From NCBI RefSeq assembly GCF_022179325.1, contig NZ_BPQQ01000058.1:1-64000 (forward strand): a DNA stretch of 64,000 nucleotides, in the 5' to 3' direction. Under the pieces are notes generated by a model that did not search any database, was not told where the DNA came from, and saw nothing but the letters and a program-made list of their open reading frames with translations. Both the position numbers and the translations under genes were made by a program. The stretch comes from Methylobacterium isbiliense (GTDB lineage: Bacteria; Pseudomonadota; Alphaproteobacteria; Rhizobiales; Beijerinckiaceae). Below, piece by piece: positions 43,867-54,499 of the stretch (the first letter of the stretch is position 1; each line of letters starts with the position of its first letter).

Positions 43867-44553
43867 TCACCGGGCCGGCCGCCGCAGCGCCGCCGTCAGC
43901 AGGCCGATCGCCATCGCGGCGGTCAGCACGGCCGGCGGCAGCAGGGCCGCGAGCGCCAGCTGGCCGTAGGCCGCCGCCCCGCCGGCCCCGCCGAGCAGCA
44001 GGGCGGCCCAGACCAGCCCGTCGCCGGACCAATCCCAGCGCGGCCCGCGGCCGGCGAGGGCGAGACCAAGCTTCTGGCCGAAGCCCGAGAGGGCGCCGGT
44101 GACGAAGGTGGCGCCGGCCCGGAAGCCGGCGGCCTGGAGCAGGGCGGCGTTCTGGGCTCCCATCGCGAAGGCGAGGAGCAGCGTCGCGGGGAGCGCATCG
44201 GGGCTCGCGAGCGCCAGCGCGGCCCCGGTGCCGAGGAGCAGTGCTTCGAGGGCCAGCACGAGCGCGGCGACCCAGTGCGCCGGAACGGCGCCCTTCACGA
44301 GGCCGCCGAGCACGCTGCCCCCCGCGAAGGCGGCCAGCAGCCCGCCGACGGGCAGAGCCCCGGCCACCTCTCCCTGCCCGAGCGCGACGGCAAACTGCGT
44401 GGTGTTGCCGCTCATGAACGAGGTGTAGAGCCCGCCGAGCCGCAGGAAGCCGATCGCGTCGATCCAGCCCGCCGTCGCGGTGAGCGCGAGGCCGAGCGCG
44501 GCCTCGCGCAGCGGGAGCCCGGACCGGGACGGGGAAGGGGGTGTCTCTGCCAC
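43867..44553 (-). CDS. YoaK / DUF1275 family membrane protein
   Basis: This 228-residue inner-membrane protein has about six hydrophobic segments. The DUF1275 signature is clear: ATAGWIDAIGFLRLGGLYTSFMSGNTTQFAVAL at the start and AFAMGAQNAALLQAAGFRAGATFVTGALSGFGQKL in the middle. Its function is unknown; a transport role is sometimes proposed. The GTG at 44553 is preferred because GAGGGA lies 7 bases upstream; the frame opens further up at 44628, which would add a basic serine/arginine-rich stretch and overlap the aspS leader. It is divergent from aspS. Confidence 0.85.
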   Translation of the reverse strand: MAETPPSPSRSGLPLREAALGLALTATAGWIDAIGFLRLGGLYTSFMSGNTTQFAVALGQGEVAGALPVGGLLAAFAGGSVLGGLVKGAVPAHWVAALVLALEALLLGTGAALALASPDALPATLLLAFAMGAQNAALLQAAGFRAGATFVTGALSGFGQKLGLALAGRGPRWDWSGDGLVWAALLLGGAGGAAAYGQLALAALLPPAVLTAAMAIGLLTAALRRPAR

Positions 44554-44703
44554 GGCGGGATCCCTCGCTGGCCGGGGGGCGCCTCGAGTCGGGCGCGCGC
44601 TTGACCTGGGCGTGCTTGACTTGGACACGCGTGCGTGAATGGGTGCGCCGGCCTTCCGGGGGTCGGCCCGGCCGCCTCCGCCAGCACATCAGAAGAAACC
44701 GTC

Positions 44704-46521
44704 ATGCATCGCTATCGTACCCATACCTGCGGCGCGCTGCGCCCGTCCGACATCGGCGCGTCGGTCCGGCTCTCCGGCTGGTGCCACCGCATCCGCGACC
44801 ACGGGGGGGTGCTGTTCATCGACCTGCGCGATCATTACGGGCTGACGCAGTGCGTGGTGGATGCGGATTCGCCGGCCTTCCGGGCGGCCGAGGCGGTGCG
44901 CTCGGAATGGGTGATCCGCATCGACGGGCGGGTGCGCCAGCGCCCCGCCGGCACCGAGAACGCGGACCTGCCCACCGGCGCGGTGGAGGTCTACATCGAC
45001 GACCTCGAGGTGCTGGGCGCCAGCGCCGAATTGCCGATGCCGGTCTTCGGCGATCTCGACTACCCGGAGGAGACGCGGCTGCGCTACCGCTTCCTCGACC
45101 TGCGCCGGGAGAAGCTGCACGCCAACATCATGAAGCGCGGGGCGATCATCGATTCCCTGCGCCGGCGCATGCGCGAGGGCGGGTTCTTCGAGTTCCAGAC
45201 CCCGATCCTGACCGCCTCCTCGCCGGAGGGCGCGCGCGACTTCCTGGTGCCCTCGCGCCTGCACCCGGGCAAGTTCTACGCCCTGCCGCAGGCGCCCCAG
45301 CAGTTCAAGCAGCTCACGATGATCGCGGGCTTCGACCGCTACTTCCAGATCGCGCCCTGCTTCCGCGACGAGGACGCCCGCGCCGACCGCTCGCCCGGCG
45401 AGTTCTACCAGCTCGACATCGAGATGAGCTTCGTCACGCAGGAGGACGTGTTCCAGGCCGTCGAGCCGGTGCTGCGCGGCGTGTTCGAGGAGTTCGCCGA
45501 CGGCTGGCGGGTCACGAAGGAATTCCCGCGCATCCCCTACGCCGAGGCGATGCTGAAATACGGCGTCGACAAGCCGGACCTGCGCAACCCGCTCATCATC
45601 GTCGACGTGACGGACGAATTCTCCGACGAGAGCGTCACCTTCAACGCCTTCAAGAACGTCATCAAGGCGGGCGGCGTGGTGCGGGCGATCCCGGCTCCAG
45701 GCGCGGGCTCGCAGCCGCGCTCGTTCTTCGACAGGCTCAACGACTGGGCGCGGGGCGAGGGCGCGCCGGGCCTCGGCTACATCGTGTTCGAGGAGGAGGA
45801 GGGCGGCCGGCTCTCCGGCCGCGGCCCCATCGCCAAGTTCGTGCCCGCCGCCGTCCAGGCGGCCATCGCCGCCAAGGCCGGCCTCAAGGCGGGCGACGCG
45901 GTGTTCTTCTCGGCCGGCACCGAAGCGAAGGCGGCGGGGCTCGCCGGCAAGGCCCGCATCCGCATCGGCGACGACCTCGGCCTGTCCGACAAGGACCAGT
46001 TCGCCTTCTGCTGGATCACCGACTTCCCGATGTACGAGTGGAACGAGGACGAGAAGCGCATCGACTTCTCGCACAACCCGTTCTCGATGCCGAACTTCGA
46101 GCACGACGCGTTTCTGAGCCTCGACCCGGCGGACGCGGCGACGATTCTCGGGATCAAGGCGTTCCAGTACGACATCGTCTGCAACGGCATCGAATTGTCC
46201 TCGGGCGCGATCCGCAACCACCGCCCCGACGTGATGGAGAAGGCCTTCGCCATCGCGGGCTACGACCGGGACGTGCTGGAGGCGAAGTTCGGCGGCATGC
46301 TGAACGCGCTGCGCATGGGCGCGCCGCCCCACGGCGGCATCGCGCCGGGCGTCGACCGCATCGTGATGCTGCTCTGCCACGAGCCGAACATCCGCGAGGT
46401 CGTGCTCTTCCCGATGAACCAGCGGGCCGAGGACCTGATGATGGGCGCGCCCTCGACCGTCACGCCCAAGCAGCTGCGCGAGCTGCACATCCGCCTGAAC
46501 CTGCCCGAGAAGTCGGCCTGA
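44704..46521 (+). CDS. aspS: Aspartyl-tRNA synthetase
   Basis: This 605-residue class II synthetase charges tRNA-Asp with aspartate. The N-terminal OB-fold anticodon-binding domain has [23 protein letters not shown]. Class II motif 2 appears as [25 protein letters not shown], and motif 3 as [13 protein letters not shown] near the C-terminus. The bacterial GAD insertion domain lies between. The ATG at 44704 follows AGAAGA by about 8 bases. Length and motifs are normal. The next gene starts 6 bp after the stop. Confidence 0.97.
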   Translation: MHRYRTHTCGALRPSDIGASVRLSGWCHRIRDHGGVLFIDLRDHYGLTQCVVDADSPAFRAAEAVRSEWVIRIDGRVRQRPAGTENADLPTGAVEVYIDDLEVLGASAELPMPVFGDLDYPEETRLRYRFLDLRREKLHANIMKRGAIIDSLRRRMREGGFFEFQTPILTASSPEGARDFLVPSRLHPGKFYALPQAPQQFKQLTMIAGFDRYFQIAPCFRDEDARADRSPGEFYQLDIEMSFVTQEDVFQAVEPVLRGVFEEFADGWRVTKEFPRIPYAEAMLKYGVDKPDLRNPLIIVDVTDEFSDESVTFNAFKNVIKAGGVVRAIPAPGAGSQPRSFFDRLNDWARGEGAPGLGYIVFEEEEGGRLSGRGPIAKFVPAAVQAAIAAKAGLKAGDAVFFSAGTEAKAAGLAGKARIRIGDDLGLSDKDQFAFCWITDFPMYEWNEDEKRIDFSHNPFSMPNFEHDAFLSLDPADAATILGIKAFQYDIVCNGIELSSGAIRNHRPDVMEKAFAIAGYDRDVLEAKFGGMLNALRMGAPPHGGIAPGVDRIVMLLCHEPNIREVVLFPMNQRAEDLMMGAPSTVTPKQLRELHIRLNLPEKSA

Positions 46522-46527
46522 CCGGGG

Positions 46528-47400
46528 GTGCCGCGCCTCGTCGCGATCGTCGTCGCGCACGACAGCGCGGGCGTGCTGCCCGCCTGCCTCACCAGCTTGG
46601 CGCAGGCGCACGTGCCGGCCCTCGTGGTCGACAATGCGAGCCGCGACGGCTCGGCGGACCTCGCGGAGGCGCACGGCGCCCGGGTGATCCGGATGCCGCG
46701 CAACGAGGGGTACGGGCGGGCGAACAACGCCGGGGTGCGGGCGGCGCGCGGCGCCGCGTTCGTGCTGATCGTCAACCCCGACGTGACCCTGGAGGCGGGC
46801 GCCGCCGACGCGCTGCTCGCCGCCGCCGCCCGCTACCCCGAGGCGGGGCTCCTCGCCCCGCGCCTCGTCGAGCCGGACGGGCGGGTCTTCTTCCAGCCGC
46901 GCTCGCTGCTCTCGCCCTATCTGCCCAACCCGCGCGGGCGCCTCGTCCTGCCGGAGGGGGATGCCTGCGCGCCGTTCCTGTCCGGCGCCTGCCTGATGGC
47001 GCCGCGCGACCTCTTCCTCTCGCTCGGCGGCTTCGACGAGGAGATCTTTCTGTTCTACGAGGACGACGATCTCTGCCGCCGGGTGGCCGATGCCGGGCGC
47101 GCCCTCGTCCACGTGCACGGGGCGGTGGCCCGCCACGGGCGGGGCGCATCGAGCGCGCCGGAGCCGGGCCGCATCCACCGCGCGCGCTGGCACCAGGCGT
47201 GGTCGCGCGCCTACGTGTCGCGCAAGTACGGCCTGCCGAACCCGGCGCCCGGCATGCTGGCGGTGAACGGCGCCAAGGCGCTCGGCGCGCTCGCCACCCT
47301 CAGCCGCGCCCGCATCGAGCGCTACGCCGGCTCGGCGGCCGGCGCGCTCGCGGCCCTGCGGGGGCGGCGCGCGCTCGCCCGCGAGGGGATCGTGACGTGA
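46528..47400 (+). CDS. GT2 glycosyltransferase
   Basis: This is a 290-residue GT-A enzyme. It has the GT2 N-terminal fold (LVAIVVAHDSAGVLPACLTSLAQA), DNASRDGSADLAEAHGARVIRMPRNEGYGRANNAGV, the metal-binding VNPDVTLEAGA in place of DxD, and FLSGACLMAPRDLFLSLGGFDEEIFLFYEDDDLCRRV, which includes the catalytic acidic pair (rhamnosyltransferase-like). The start is the GTG at 46528, six bases after aspS. It overlaps the acyltransferase gene by four bases (GTGA), so aspS, this gene and the next are probably co-transcribed. A lipid- or polysaccharide-decorating role is likely. Confidence 0.9.
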   Translation: MPRLVAIVVAHDSAGVLPACLTSLAQAHVPALVVDNASRDGSADLAEAHGARVIRMPRNEGYGRANNAGVRAARGAAFVLIVNPDVTLEAGAADALLAAAARYPEAGLLAPRLVEPDGRVFFQPRSLLSPYLPNPRGRLVLPEGDACAPFLSGACLMAPRDLFLSLGGFDEEIFLFYEDDDLCRRVADAGRALVHVHGAVARHGRGASSAPEPGRIHRARWHQAWSRAYVSRKYGLPNPAPGMLAVNGAKALGALATLSRARIERYAGSAAGALAALRGRRALAREGIVT

Positions 47401-48485
47401 GCACGGTCGCGGATGCGCTCGCGCGCCCCCACAACGGCTTCGGGCTCCTGCGCCTGACGCTCGCGCTCGCGGTGGTGGTTTCGCACGGCTTCAGCGTCAC
47501 CACGGGGCGCGTCGCCGACGAGCCGCTGACCGGGCTCACCGGCTACACGCTCGGCGAGCACGCGGTGAACGGCTTCTTCGCGATCTCGGGGTTCCTCGTC
47601 ACGATGAGCCTCGACCGGCGGGGCGCGCGCGACTACGCGCTCGCCCGGGCCCTGCGCATCCTGCCGGGGCTTGTGGCGGCGGTGCTCGCCGTCTCGCTCC
47701 TCCTCGGGGCGGCCCTGACGCGGCTGCCCCTCGATGCCTACTGGCGCGAGCCCGGCCTGTGGCGCTTCGTCGTCGAGACCCTGACGCGCTTTCGCAGCAA
47801 CGGCGCCCTGCCGGGGGTGTTCTCAGAAAACCCCTTCCGCTTCCCGATGGGCACGGTCTGGACGCTGAAATACGAGATCCTGTGCTATGCCGGGCTGCTG
47901 GCGGCCGGCCTCGCCGGGGCCTTGCGCCGCCGCTGGCTCGCCCCGGCGCTCGTGGCCGGGCTCTTCCTCGGGCTCGTCGTCCTCGGCCTGCAGCCGGCGC
48001 CGATGCCGAAGGGCGTCGAGACGGCCCTGCGCCTGCCGCTGATCTTTTCCGGCGGGGCGGCGCTCTATCTCTGGCGCGACCGGGTGCGGCTGTCCTGGCC
48101 CGTCGCGTTCGGGCTGCTGGCGGCGGCGCTGATCTCGCGCGGCACCGCGCTCGGGCCGCCGCTGCTGTTTACGGCCGAGACCTACGCGGCGATCCGGCTC
48201 GCCTTCGCGCCGGCCCTGGGCCGCCCCGGCCTCGACCCGCGGGCGGACCTCTCCTACGGCACCTACCTGTACGGCTGGCCGGTGCAGCAGAGCCTGTGCG
48301 CGCTGGTTCCGGCGGCGGGCGCGTGGCAGCTCCTGCCCCCCGCGCTCCTGCTCACGCTCGGCGTCGCGGCCCTCTCCTGGTACGCCGTCGAGAAGCCGGC
48401 GCTCGCCCTCAAGGGCCGCCTGCTCGGCCGCTCCTCCGGCCCGCCCCCTGAGGCCGAGCGTGGGGAACCGCTCTCCCGGGTATGA
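47397..48485 (+). CDS. Acyltransferase-3 family membrane protein
   Basis: This 362-residue membrane protein has about ten hydrophobic segments. It starts GFGLLRLTLALAVVVSHGFSV, with the conserved Arg and the His of the acyltransferase-3 active region, followed by VNGFFAISGFLVTMSLDRR. FRFPMGTVWTLKYEILCY is the periplasmic loop typical of OafA/ExoZ-type enzymes. SYGTYLYGWPVQQ is the usual last helix. It probably O-acylates a surface glycan; pairing with the GT2 gene supports that. The start is a GTG overlapping the GT2 stop. Confidence 0.9.
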   Translation: MSTVADALARPHNGFGLLRLTLALAVVVSHGFSVTTGRVADEPLTGLTGYTLGEHAVNGFFAISGFLVTMSLDRRGARDYALARALRILPGLVAAVLAVSLLLGAALTRLPLDAYWREPGLWRFVVETLTRFRSNGALPGVFSENPFRFPMGTVWTLKYEILCYAGLLAAGLAGALRRRWLAPALVAGLFLGLVVLGLQPAPMPKGVETALRLPLIFSGGAALYLWRDRVRLSWPVAFGLLAAALISRGTALGPPLLFTAETYAAIRLAFAPALGRPGLDPRADLSYGTYLYGWPVQQSLCALVPAAGAWQLLPPALLLTLGVAALSWYAVEKPALALKGRLLGRSSGPPPEAERGEPLSRV

Positions 48486-48588
48486 GAAGGGCAGGGGGGA
48501 GGCAGGGAGCCGGAGAAGGCGGAACGGGACGGCTTCCGGCGGTGAGGCTGGTGGTTGATCCTGCCCCGTCCCGCTCCCCTCATCACGC

Positions 48589-49311
48589 TCACCGCTTCGC
48601 TGCGGCAGCGCTCCGCTCTTCTGCGGGATCTCCGCTCCCGTGCGGATCTCCGCTCGCCTGCCCCTCTCCCGCCCGGGAGAGGGGCTCCGCCGCAGCGGCC
48701 GCCGGCAGCGTCCCGCCCAGCGCCGCGATCACCGCCTCCGCCCGCGCGCTCTGGAGGAGCGGCACCAGCGCCCGCACCCGCTCCGGCGGCGCCTCCCACC
48801 ACGCGGTGGCCATGAGCCCGGCCACGATCTCGGGAGGAAAGCGGTGGCGGATCACCCGGGCCGGGTTGCCGCCGACGATGGCGTAGGGGGGCACGTCCTT
48901 CGTCACCACCGCGCGGGCCGCCACCACGGCGCCCGGGCCGATCCTGACGCCCGAGAGGATCATGCAGCCCGAGCCGAGCCAAACATCGGCCCCGATCACC
49001 ACGTCGCCGCGCGAGGCGTGGTATTCCTCCGGCGCCTCGATCCCGGGCCACAGGCCGCGCATCGCCGCGAACGGATAGGTCGTCACCCAGTCGGTGCGGT
49101 GATTGCCCCCGAGCAGGATCTCGACCTTGTCGGCGATGGAGCAATACGGTCCGATCGTCAGTCGTGCGCCCGATTCCGGGAAGCGGACCTTCGGCCTGCC
49201 GTAGGAGTAGGGACCGATCTCGAAGCCATAGCGGCGCACAAGTCGCGCCAGATGCAGCCGGGTCTCATTGTGAGGGTTGCGCCTCTCCCGCAGGCGGTGC
49301 AGGAAACCCAT
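48589..49311 (-). CDS. CatB-type hexapeptide-repeat O-acetyltransferase
   Basis: This 240-residue left-handed beta-helix protein has typical blocks: [85 protein letters not shown] and the [17 protein letters not shown] helix. The catalytic His lies in GGNH. It acetylates a sugar or antibiotic hydroxyl from acetyl-CoA; in this setting a surface sugar is likely. The last ~40 residues ([19 protein letters not shown]...) read through an extragenic palindrome (48661-48684) and are probably not part of the fold. The ATG at 49311 has only a weak binding site. Confidence 0.85.
   Translation of the reverse strand: MGFLHRLRERRNPHNETRLHLARLVRRYGFEIGPYSYGRPKVRFPESGARLTIGPYCSIADKVEILLGGNHRTDWVTTYPFAAMRGLWPGIEAPEEYHASRGDVVIGADVWLGSGCMILSGVRIGPGAVVAARAVVTKDVPPYAIVGGNPARVIRHRFPPEIVAGLMATAWWEAPPERVRALVPLLQSARAEAVIAALGGTLPAAAAAEPLSRAGEGQASGDPHGSGDPAEERSAAAAKR
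48661..48684. repeat. Perfect palindrome, 11-bp arms, 2-nt loop
   Basis: CCCCTCTCCCG (48661-48671) and CGGGAGAGGGG (48674-48684) are exact reverse complements around CC. Such CTCTCCCG-type palindromes are frequent extragenic repeats in this bacterial group. It lies inside the 3-prime tail of the acetyltransferase frame, so the element seems to have extended the gene. Confidence 0.75.
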
Positions 49312-49386
49312 CACGCCCGGGTTGCCTCGCGGCGCCGAGGTCCGGGTAACGACGCGCCGGAGCGCGCGATCCGAGGAGAGAACGCG

Positions 49387-51726
49387 GTGAGCGGCAACAT
49401 TTCGGACGATCTCAAGAACGGCGCGCTGTTCTATCACCGCAATCCGCGGCCCGGGAAGCTGGAGATCCAGCCCACCAAGCCGCTCGGCAACCAGCGCGAC
49501 CTCGCGCTCGCCTACTCGCCGGGCGTCGCCGCCGCCTGCGAGGCCATCGCCGCCGACCCGGACGAGGCCGCGACGCTGACCACGCGCCAGAACCTCGTCG
49601 CCGTGGTCTCGAACGGCACCGCGGTGCTCGGCCTCGGCGACATCGGCCCGCTCGCCTCCAAGCCCGTGATGGAGGGCAAGGCGGTCCTGTTCAAGAAATT
49701 CGCCGGCATCGACGTCTTCGACATCGAGGTGGCCGAGAAGAACGTGGCCAAGCTCGTCGACGTGGTGGCGGCGCTGGAGCCGACCTTCGGCGGCATCAAC
49801 CTGGAGGACATCAAGGCGCCGGAATGCTTCGAGGTCGAGGAGCAGTGCCGGGCCAGGATGAACATCCCGGTCTTCCACGACGACCAGCACGGCACCGCGA
49901 TCATCGTCGCGGCGGCGATCCTCAACGGGCTCGAACTCGCCGGCAAGGCGATCGGCCAGGTCAAGGTCGTGACCTCGGGGGCGGGGGCGGCGGCGCTCGC
50001 CTGCCTCAACCTGCTGGTCTCGCTCGGCGCCCGGCGCGAGAACATCTTCGTCACCGACATCGAGGGCGTGGTCTACGAGGGCCGCGAGGCGCTGATGGAC
50101 CGCTGGAAGGCGGTCTACGCGCAGCCCACCGCGGCGCGCACGCTGGCGGACGTGATCCCGGGCGCCGACGTCTTCCTCGGCCTCTCGGCGGGCGGCGTGC
50201 TCAAGCCCGAACTCCTCGACCAGATGGCCGAGAAGCCGCTGATCATGGCGCTCGCCAACCCCTATCCGGAGATCATGCCGGATCTCGCCGAGGCGCGCCG
50301 GCCCGACGCCATGATCTGCACCGGGCGCTCGGACTTCCCCAACCAGGTCAACAACGTCCTGTGCTTCCCCTACATCTTCCGGGGCGCGCTGGACGTCGGC
50401 GCCACCACCATCAACGAGGAGATGAAGGCGGCGGCCGTGAAGGCGATCGCGGGGCTCGCCCGCGAGACGCCCTCCGACGTGGTGGCCCGCGCCTATGGCG
50501 GCGAGGCCCGGCCCTTCGGCCCGCACTCGCTGATCCCGAGCCCCTTCGACCCGCGCCTGATCCTGCGCATCGCGCCGGCCGTCGCCGAGGCGGCGATGGC
50601 GTCGGGCGTCGCCAAGCGGCCGCTGCCGGACGTGCAGGCCTACGCCGAATCCCTCGACCGCTTCGTCCACCGCTCCGGCTTCATCATGAAGCCGGTCTTC
50701 ACCCAGGCCAAGCAGGACCCGCGCCGGGTGGTCTACGCCGAGGGCGAGGACGAGCGGGTGCTGCGCGCCGTGCAGGCCATCGTGGAGGAGGGGCTCGCCA
50801 AGCCGATCCTGGTCGGGCGCCCGAGCGTGGTGGAGACGCGGCTCAAGCGCTTCGGCCTCTCGATCCGGCGCGAGCGCGACTTCGACCTCATCAACCCGGA
50901 GGACGATCCGCGCTACCGCACCTACGTGCAGACCTACATGGACCTCGCCGGCCGGCGCGGCATCACGCCTGACGCCGCCCGCACGCTGGTGCGCACCAAC
51001 AATACGGTGATCGGGGCGCTGATGGTGCGCCGGGGCGAGGCCGACGCGCTGATCTGCGGGCTGGAGGGCCGCTTCGAGAGCAAGCTGCGCACGATCCGCG
51101 ACATCATCGGGCTCGCGCCCGGCGCCAAGGACCTCGCGGCGCTGAGCCTGATCGTGACGGGCCAGGGGGCCTACTTCCTGGCCGACACCCACGTGCGCCC
51201 GGACCCGAGCGCGGAGGAGATCGCCGACGTCGCCATCGCCTGCGGCAACACGGTGCGCCGCTTCGGCCTCACCCCCAAGATCGCGCTGGTGAGCCACGCG
51301 GATTTCGGCTCCTTCGACACGCCCTCGGCGCGCAAGATGCGCACCGCGCTCGCCCTCATCCGCGAGCGGGCGCCCGACCTCGAGGTCGACGGCGAGATGG
51401 GCGCCGACACCGCGCTCTCGCAGATGGCCCGCGACCGGGTGCTGCCGAACTCGCGCCTGAAGGGCGAGGCGAACGTGCTGATCATGCCGAACCTCGACGC
51501 GGCCAACATCGCCTTCCAGGTCTCGAAGATGCTGGCGAACGCCCTGCCGGTCGGCCCGCTGCTGATCGGCCCGGCCCAGCCCGCCCACATCCTCACCCCG
51601 TCGGTGACGGCGCGCGGCATCGTCAACATCACGGCCGCCGCCGTGGTGGAGGCGCAGGCGCGCGCGGGCGTCGCGGTGCGGCCGGAGACGAGCGCGGAGG
51701 CGGGCACTCCGCTGACCTCGGGGTGA
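49387..51726 (+). CDS. maeB: NADP-dependent malic enzyme with phosphotransacetylase-like C-terminal domain
   Basis: This 779-residue enzyme decarboxylates malate to pyruvate with NADP. The malic domain (residues 1-430) has [49 protein letters not shown] and the nucleotide-binding [15 protein letters not shown], followed by [26 protein letters not shown]. The C-terminal part (about 440-770) is phosphotransacetylase-like, with [13 protein letters not shown] and ending [12 protein letters not shown]; in MaeB proteins it regulates the enzyme and usually lacks acetyltransferase activity. The GTG at 49387 follows GGAGA by 8 bases. It has a normal length for the family and is divergent from the acetyltransferase gene. 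Confidence 0.96.
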   Translation: MSGNISDDLKNGALFYHRNPRPGKLEIQPTKPLGNQRDLALAYSPGVAAACEAIAADPDEAATLTTRQNLVAVVSNGTAVLGLGDIGPLASKPVMEGKAVLFKKFAGIDVFDIEVAEKNVAKLVDVVAALEPTFGGINLEDIKAPECFEVEEQCRARMNIPVFHDDQHGTAIIVAAAILNGLELAGKAIGQVKVVTSGAGAAALACLNLLVSLGARRENIFVTDIEGVVYEGREALMDRWKAVYAQPTAARTLADVIPGADVFLGLSAGGVLKPELLDQMAEKPLIMALANPYPEIMPDLAEARRPDAMICTGRSDFPNQVNNVLCFPYIFRGALDVGATTINEEMKAAAVKAIAGLARETPSDVVARAYGGEARPFGPHSLIPSPFDPRLILRIAPAVAEAAMASGVAKRPLPDVQAYAESLDRFVHRSGFIMKPVFTQAKQDPRRVVYAEGEDERVLRAVQAIVEEGLAKPILVGRPSVVETRLKRFGLSIRRERDFDLINPEDDPRYRTYVQTYMDLAGRRGITPDAARTLVRTNNTVIGALMVRRGEADALICGLEGRFESKLRTIRDIIGLAPGAKDLAALSLIVTGQGAYFLADTHVRPDPSAEEIADVAIACGNTVRRFGLTPKIALVSHADFGSFDTPSARKMRTALALIRERAPDLEVDGEMGADTALSQMARDRVLPNSRLKGEANVLIMPNLDAANIAFQVSKMLANALPVGPLLIGPAQPAHILTPSVTARGIVNITAAAVVEAQARAGVAVRPETSAEAGTPLTSG

Positions 51727-51828
51727 GGTGCCGGGCGGCCGGCGCGGCGGACGGGACGGGCGGCGCAGGCCGGTGCCGGCGTCGTCGGCCCGGCGCGCCC
51801 CAGCCCCGCGAAGGGACCGCGTGAGGCG

Positions 51829-52884
51829 ATGACGCGGCGCGCCCTCCGCGGCCCCGCGCTCCCGGCCCGCTGGCTCGCCGAGACGGGGGTGCCGTTCGGC
51901 CTGCGCTCGGCGCTCTGCGCCCTGGCGACGCTCTGGCTTGCCATGCGGCTCGAACTCGACACCCCGCACTGGGCCGCCTGGACGGTCCTCGCCATCGTCC
52001 TGCCGACGCGCGGACAGGTGGGCCTCAAGGGCCTGTGGCGCGTGGCCGGCACGCTCGTCGGCCTGGTGGCGGGCGTCGCGGCGGTCGCGGCCTTCGCCCA
52101 GGCCGGCCTCGCCATGGGGGCGTTCCTGTCCGTCTGGTTCGCGCTCAACGCCTATGCGGGCAGCCGCCTGCCGGGCTTTCCGGCGCACGGGGCGGCGCTG
52201 TCCGGGCTCACCGCCGGGCTCATCGCCATCCTGAGCGCGGCCGCCCCCCTCTCCGCCTTCGCCACGGCGCTCGCCCGCGGCGCCGAGATCATGCTCGGGG
52301 TGGCCTGCGTCTACGTCGCGAGCGCCATCGCGGAGGTGGTGCAGGGCCCCCCGGAGCACCCGGCGCCCCCGCCGAGCGGGATGCCGGACGCGGCCGCGGC
52401 CCTCGCCAACGCGGCGCGCACCCTGCTCGTGACCGGCGCCGCCTGGGCGGTCTGGACCGCGACCGCGTGGCCCTCCGGCGGGGTGTTCGTCCTCTTCTCC
52501 GGCGTCGTCGCGGTGATCTTCGCGACCATCCCGGACGCGGACCGGCGCAGCCGGGCCTATCTGTGGGGCGCCGGCCTCGGGCTGGGCGCCGGGCTCGTGG
52601 TCAAGTACGGGCTCCTCGTCGCGCCGACCTCGTTCGGGCTCCTCGCCGCCACGCTGTTCCCGTTCCTCTTCATCGGCGCGGTCGGCATGACGGATCCGCG
52701 CACCGCGAGCGCGGCGCTGGGCTACAATCTCTCCTTCCTGATCGCCGTGACGCCCGCCAACCCGATGCAGTACGATCTCGCCGCCTCGCTGAACCAGTGC
52801 CTCGCGGTGTTCGCCGGCATCGCCTTCGCGACGGCGGCCTTCCGGCTGGTGCTGCCGGACCGGCTCTGGAGGGCCGGGCGATGA
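51829..52884 (+). CDS. FUSC-family inner-membrane efflux protein (AaeB-like)
   Basis: This 351-residue protein consists largely of hydrophobic helices in two sets (residues 20-165 and 200-340) with a short soluble link at about 170-195. The first set has [37 protein letters not shown], the fusaric-acid-resistance (FUSC) start. This member lacks the long cytoplasmic part of E. coli AaeB. Followed at once by DUF1656 and HlyD genes, it forms a standard tripartite aromatic-acid efflux set. ATG at 51829. The next start overlaps its stop (ATGA). Confidence 0.85.
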   Translation: MTRRALRGPALPARWLAETGVPFGLRSALCALATLWLAMRLELDTPHWAAWTVLAIVLPTRGQVGLKGLWRVAGTLVGLVAGVAAVAAFAQAGLAMGAFLSVWFALNAYAGSRLPGFPAHGAALSGLTAGLIAILSAAAPLSAFATALARGAEIMLGVACVYVASAIAEVVQGPPEHPAPPPSGMPDAAAALANAARTLLVTGAAWAVWTATAWPSGGVFVLFSGVVAVIFATIPDADRRSRAYLWGAGLGLGAGLVVKYGLLVAPTSFGLLAATLFPFLFIGAVGMTDPRTASAALGYNLSFLIAVTPANPMQYDLAASLNQCLAVFAGIAFATAAFRLVLPDRLWRAGR

Positions 52885-53090
52885 TCCCGCTGCGCGAGAT
52901 CGACCTCCTGGGCGTGCTCGTGTCGCCCTTCGCGCTGTGCATCCCGCTGGCGGCCGCCGGCACCTGGGGCGCGGTCGCGGCCCTGCGCCGGCTGCCCGCC
53001 GCCGGCCGGCTGGGCCATTCGCCGCTCCTCGAACTCGCGCTGTTCGTCGGGATCCTGTCGTCCCTCGTTCTGTCGCTCGGACGGGTGTGA
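52881..53090 (+). CDS. DUF1656 family small membrane protein (AaeX-like)
   Basis: This 69-residue protein has two hydrophobic segments: [24 protein letters not shown] at the start and [17 protein letters not shown] at the end. Position between a FUSC gene and a HlyD gene, size and the PLREIDLLG start identify DUF1656, which accompanies AaeAB-type efflux systems. It overlaps the FUSC stop by four bases and is one base from the HlyD start, so translation is coupled. Confidence 0.88.
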   Translation: MIPLREIDLLGVLVSPFALCIPLAAAGTWGAVAALRRLPAAGRLGHSPLLELALFVGILSSLVLSLGRV

Positions 53091-53091
53091 G

Positions 53092-54063
53092 ATGGCGGCG
53101 CGCGACCCCGATCCGTCCGGCCGCACCGCGCCCCCGGCGACCGGCCCCGCCCCGGTGGCGCCCTCCGCCTTCAACCTCGCGGCGGTCGCGATGGCGGTGG
53201 CGGGGGCCGCGCTGCTCGCGTGGCTCGCCTGGATCTACTACGTCGACACGCCCTGGACCCGGGACGCCAGCGTGCGCGTGTACACCGCGCAGGTCGCGCC
53301 CGAAGTGTCCGGGCGCGTGACCGCGGTCCCGGTCGCCGACAACCAGGCGGTGCGCAAGGGCGACCTGCTGTTCCGGATCGACGACCGGGACTACCGCATC
53401 GCGGTGCAGCGGGCGCAGGCGGCGCGCGACCGCGCGGAAGCCCAGCGGGCGAACACCCGGGCGGAGGCCGACCGGCGCGAAAAGCTCTCCGACCTCGCGG
53501 TGAGCGCGGAGGTGCGCCAGACCTACGAGAGCAACGCGCAGGCCGCGCAGGCCGCCTACGAGGGCGCGATGGCGGATCTCGCCGCCGCCACGCTCAACCT
53601 GGAGCGCACCGAGATCCGCTCGCCGGTGAACGGCTACGTGACGAACCTGCTGCTCCAGGCCGGCACCTACGCCACCGCGGGCCAAGCCGCCATGACGCTG
53701 GTGGATTCGGACAGCTACTGGGTCGCCGGCTACTTCGAGGAGACGCAGTTGCGCCGGATCCGCCTGAACGATCCGGCCGAGATCCGGCTCATGGGCTATC
53801 CCGACCGCCCGCTCGCCGGGCGCGTGGAGAGCATCGCCCGCGGCATCCAGGACCCCAATGCCTCGCCGGGCGTGGCCGGGCTCCCCTCGGTCAATCCGGT
53901 CTTCACCTGGGTGCGCCTCGCCCAGCGCATCCCGGTGAGGATCCGGATCGAGCAGCTGCCGGACGAGGTGCACCTCGCCGCCGGCATGACGGCGACCGTT
54001 CATGTCCGGCCGGACGGCCCGGCCGCGCCGGCCCTCGCGGAGCGGAGCGGGGCCGGCCGCTGA
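53092..54063 (+). CDS. HlyD-family membrane fusion protein (AaeA/EmrA-like)
   Basis: This is a 323-residue periplasmic adaptor with one N-terminal transmembrane helix (about residues 25-48, [22 protein letters not shown]). The lipoyl halves are [29 protein letters not shown] and [19 protein letters not shown], with a coiled-coil hairpin between them rich in Ala, Glu and Arg. The beta-barrel part includes [20 protein letters not shown]. It links the FUSC pump to an outer-membrane channel, which is not encoded nearby. It is the last gene of the three-gene operon. Confidence 0.92.
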   Translation: MAARDPDPSGRTAPPATGPAPVAPSAFNLAAVAMAVAGAALLAWLAWIYYVDTPWTRDASVRVYTAQVAPEVSGRVTAVPVADNQAVRKGDLLFRIDDRDYRIAVQRAQAARDRAEAQRANTRAEADRREKLSDLAVSAEVRQTYESNAQAAQAAYEGAMADLAAATLNLERTEIRSPVNGYVTNLLLQAGTYATAGQAAMTLVDSDSYWVAGYFEETQLRRIRLNDPAEIRLMGYPDRPLAGRVESIARGIQDPNASPGVAGLPSVNPVFTWVRLAQRIPVRIRIEQLPDEVHLAAGMTATVHVRPDGPAAPALAERSGAGR

Positions 54064-54145
54064 GCGGCGCGGAACGGCCCGGGCTCCCCCGTCGTTCTCC
54101 CCGCCGCCGGCCCGGGAGCCGGCGGAGGCTCGGCAGGAGAGCGGC

Positions 54146-54427
54146 ATGAGAGTGGCGGGAACGGCGTCGGCGCTGGTGGTGATGACCCTCATGGGGGTCC
54201 GGGCGGCCGAGGCCAAGGGCTGCATCAAGGGCGCCATCATCGGCGGCGTGGCGGGGCACTACCTCGCCGATCGCGGCATCGTCGGGGCGGTGGCGGGCTG
54301 CCTGACCGGCCGCTACATCGCCTCGCGCAACGCCAAGCGGCGCGACGTCGATTACGGGGCGCGGGTGGTGCCGGGCGGGCGCTACGCCCCCGACCGCGCT
54401 CCTTCCCGCCGCGACTACGCGTACTAG
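54146..54427 (+). CDS. Small secreted or envelope glycine-zipper protein
   Basis: This is a 93-residue protein with a signal peptide ([23 protein letters not shown], likely cut after AEA). The stretch [31 protein letters not shown] resembles glycine-zipper (Rick_17kDa-like) segments. The tail is basic and polar. It follows the efflux operon by 82 bp and GGAGAG precedes the ATG. Function unknown; such proteins often sit in or on the outer membrane. Confidence 0.68.
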   Translation: MRVAGTASALVVMTLMGVRAAEAKGCIKGAIIGGVAGHYLADRGIVGAVAGCLTGRYIASRNAKRRDVDYGARVVPGGRYAPDRAPSRRDYAY

Positions 54428-54499
54428 ATCGCCAGAGGACGATCGCAGGAGGACGGGCCGCGCCCATGCGGCGCGGCCCGCGACGACAGGGAGGTGGCG

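Noticed and set aside
49312-54240. A minus-strand open frame extending ~1640 codons upstream of the acetyltransferase
   Set aside because: It is opposite maeB and the efflux operon, which have full family matches. The peptide is Arg/His/Gly-rich noise caused by high GC. Only 48589-49311 is real.
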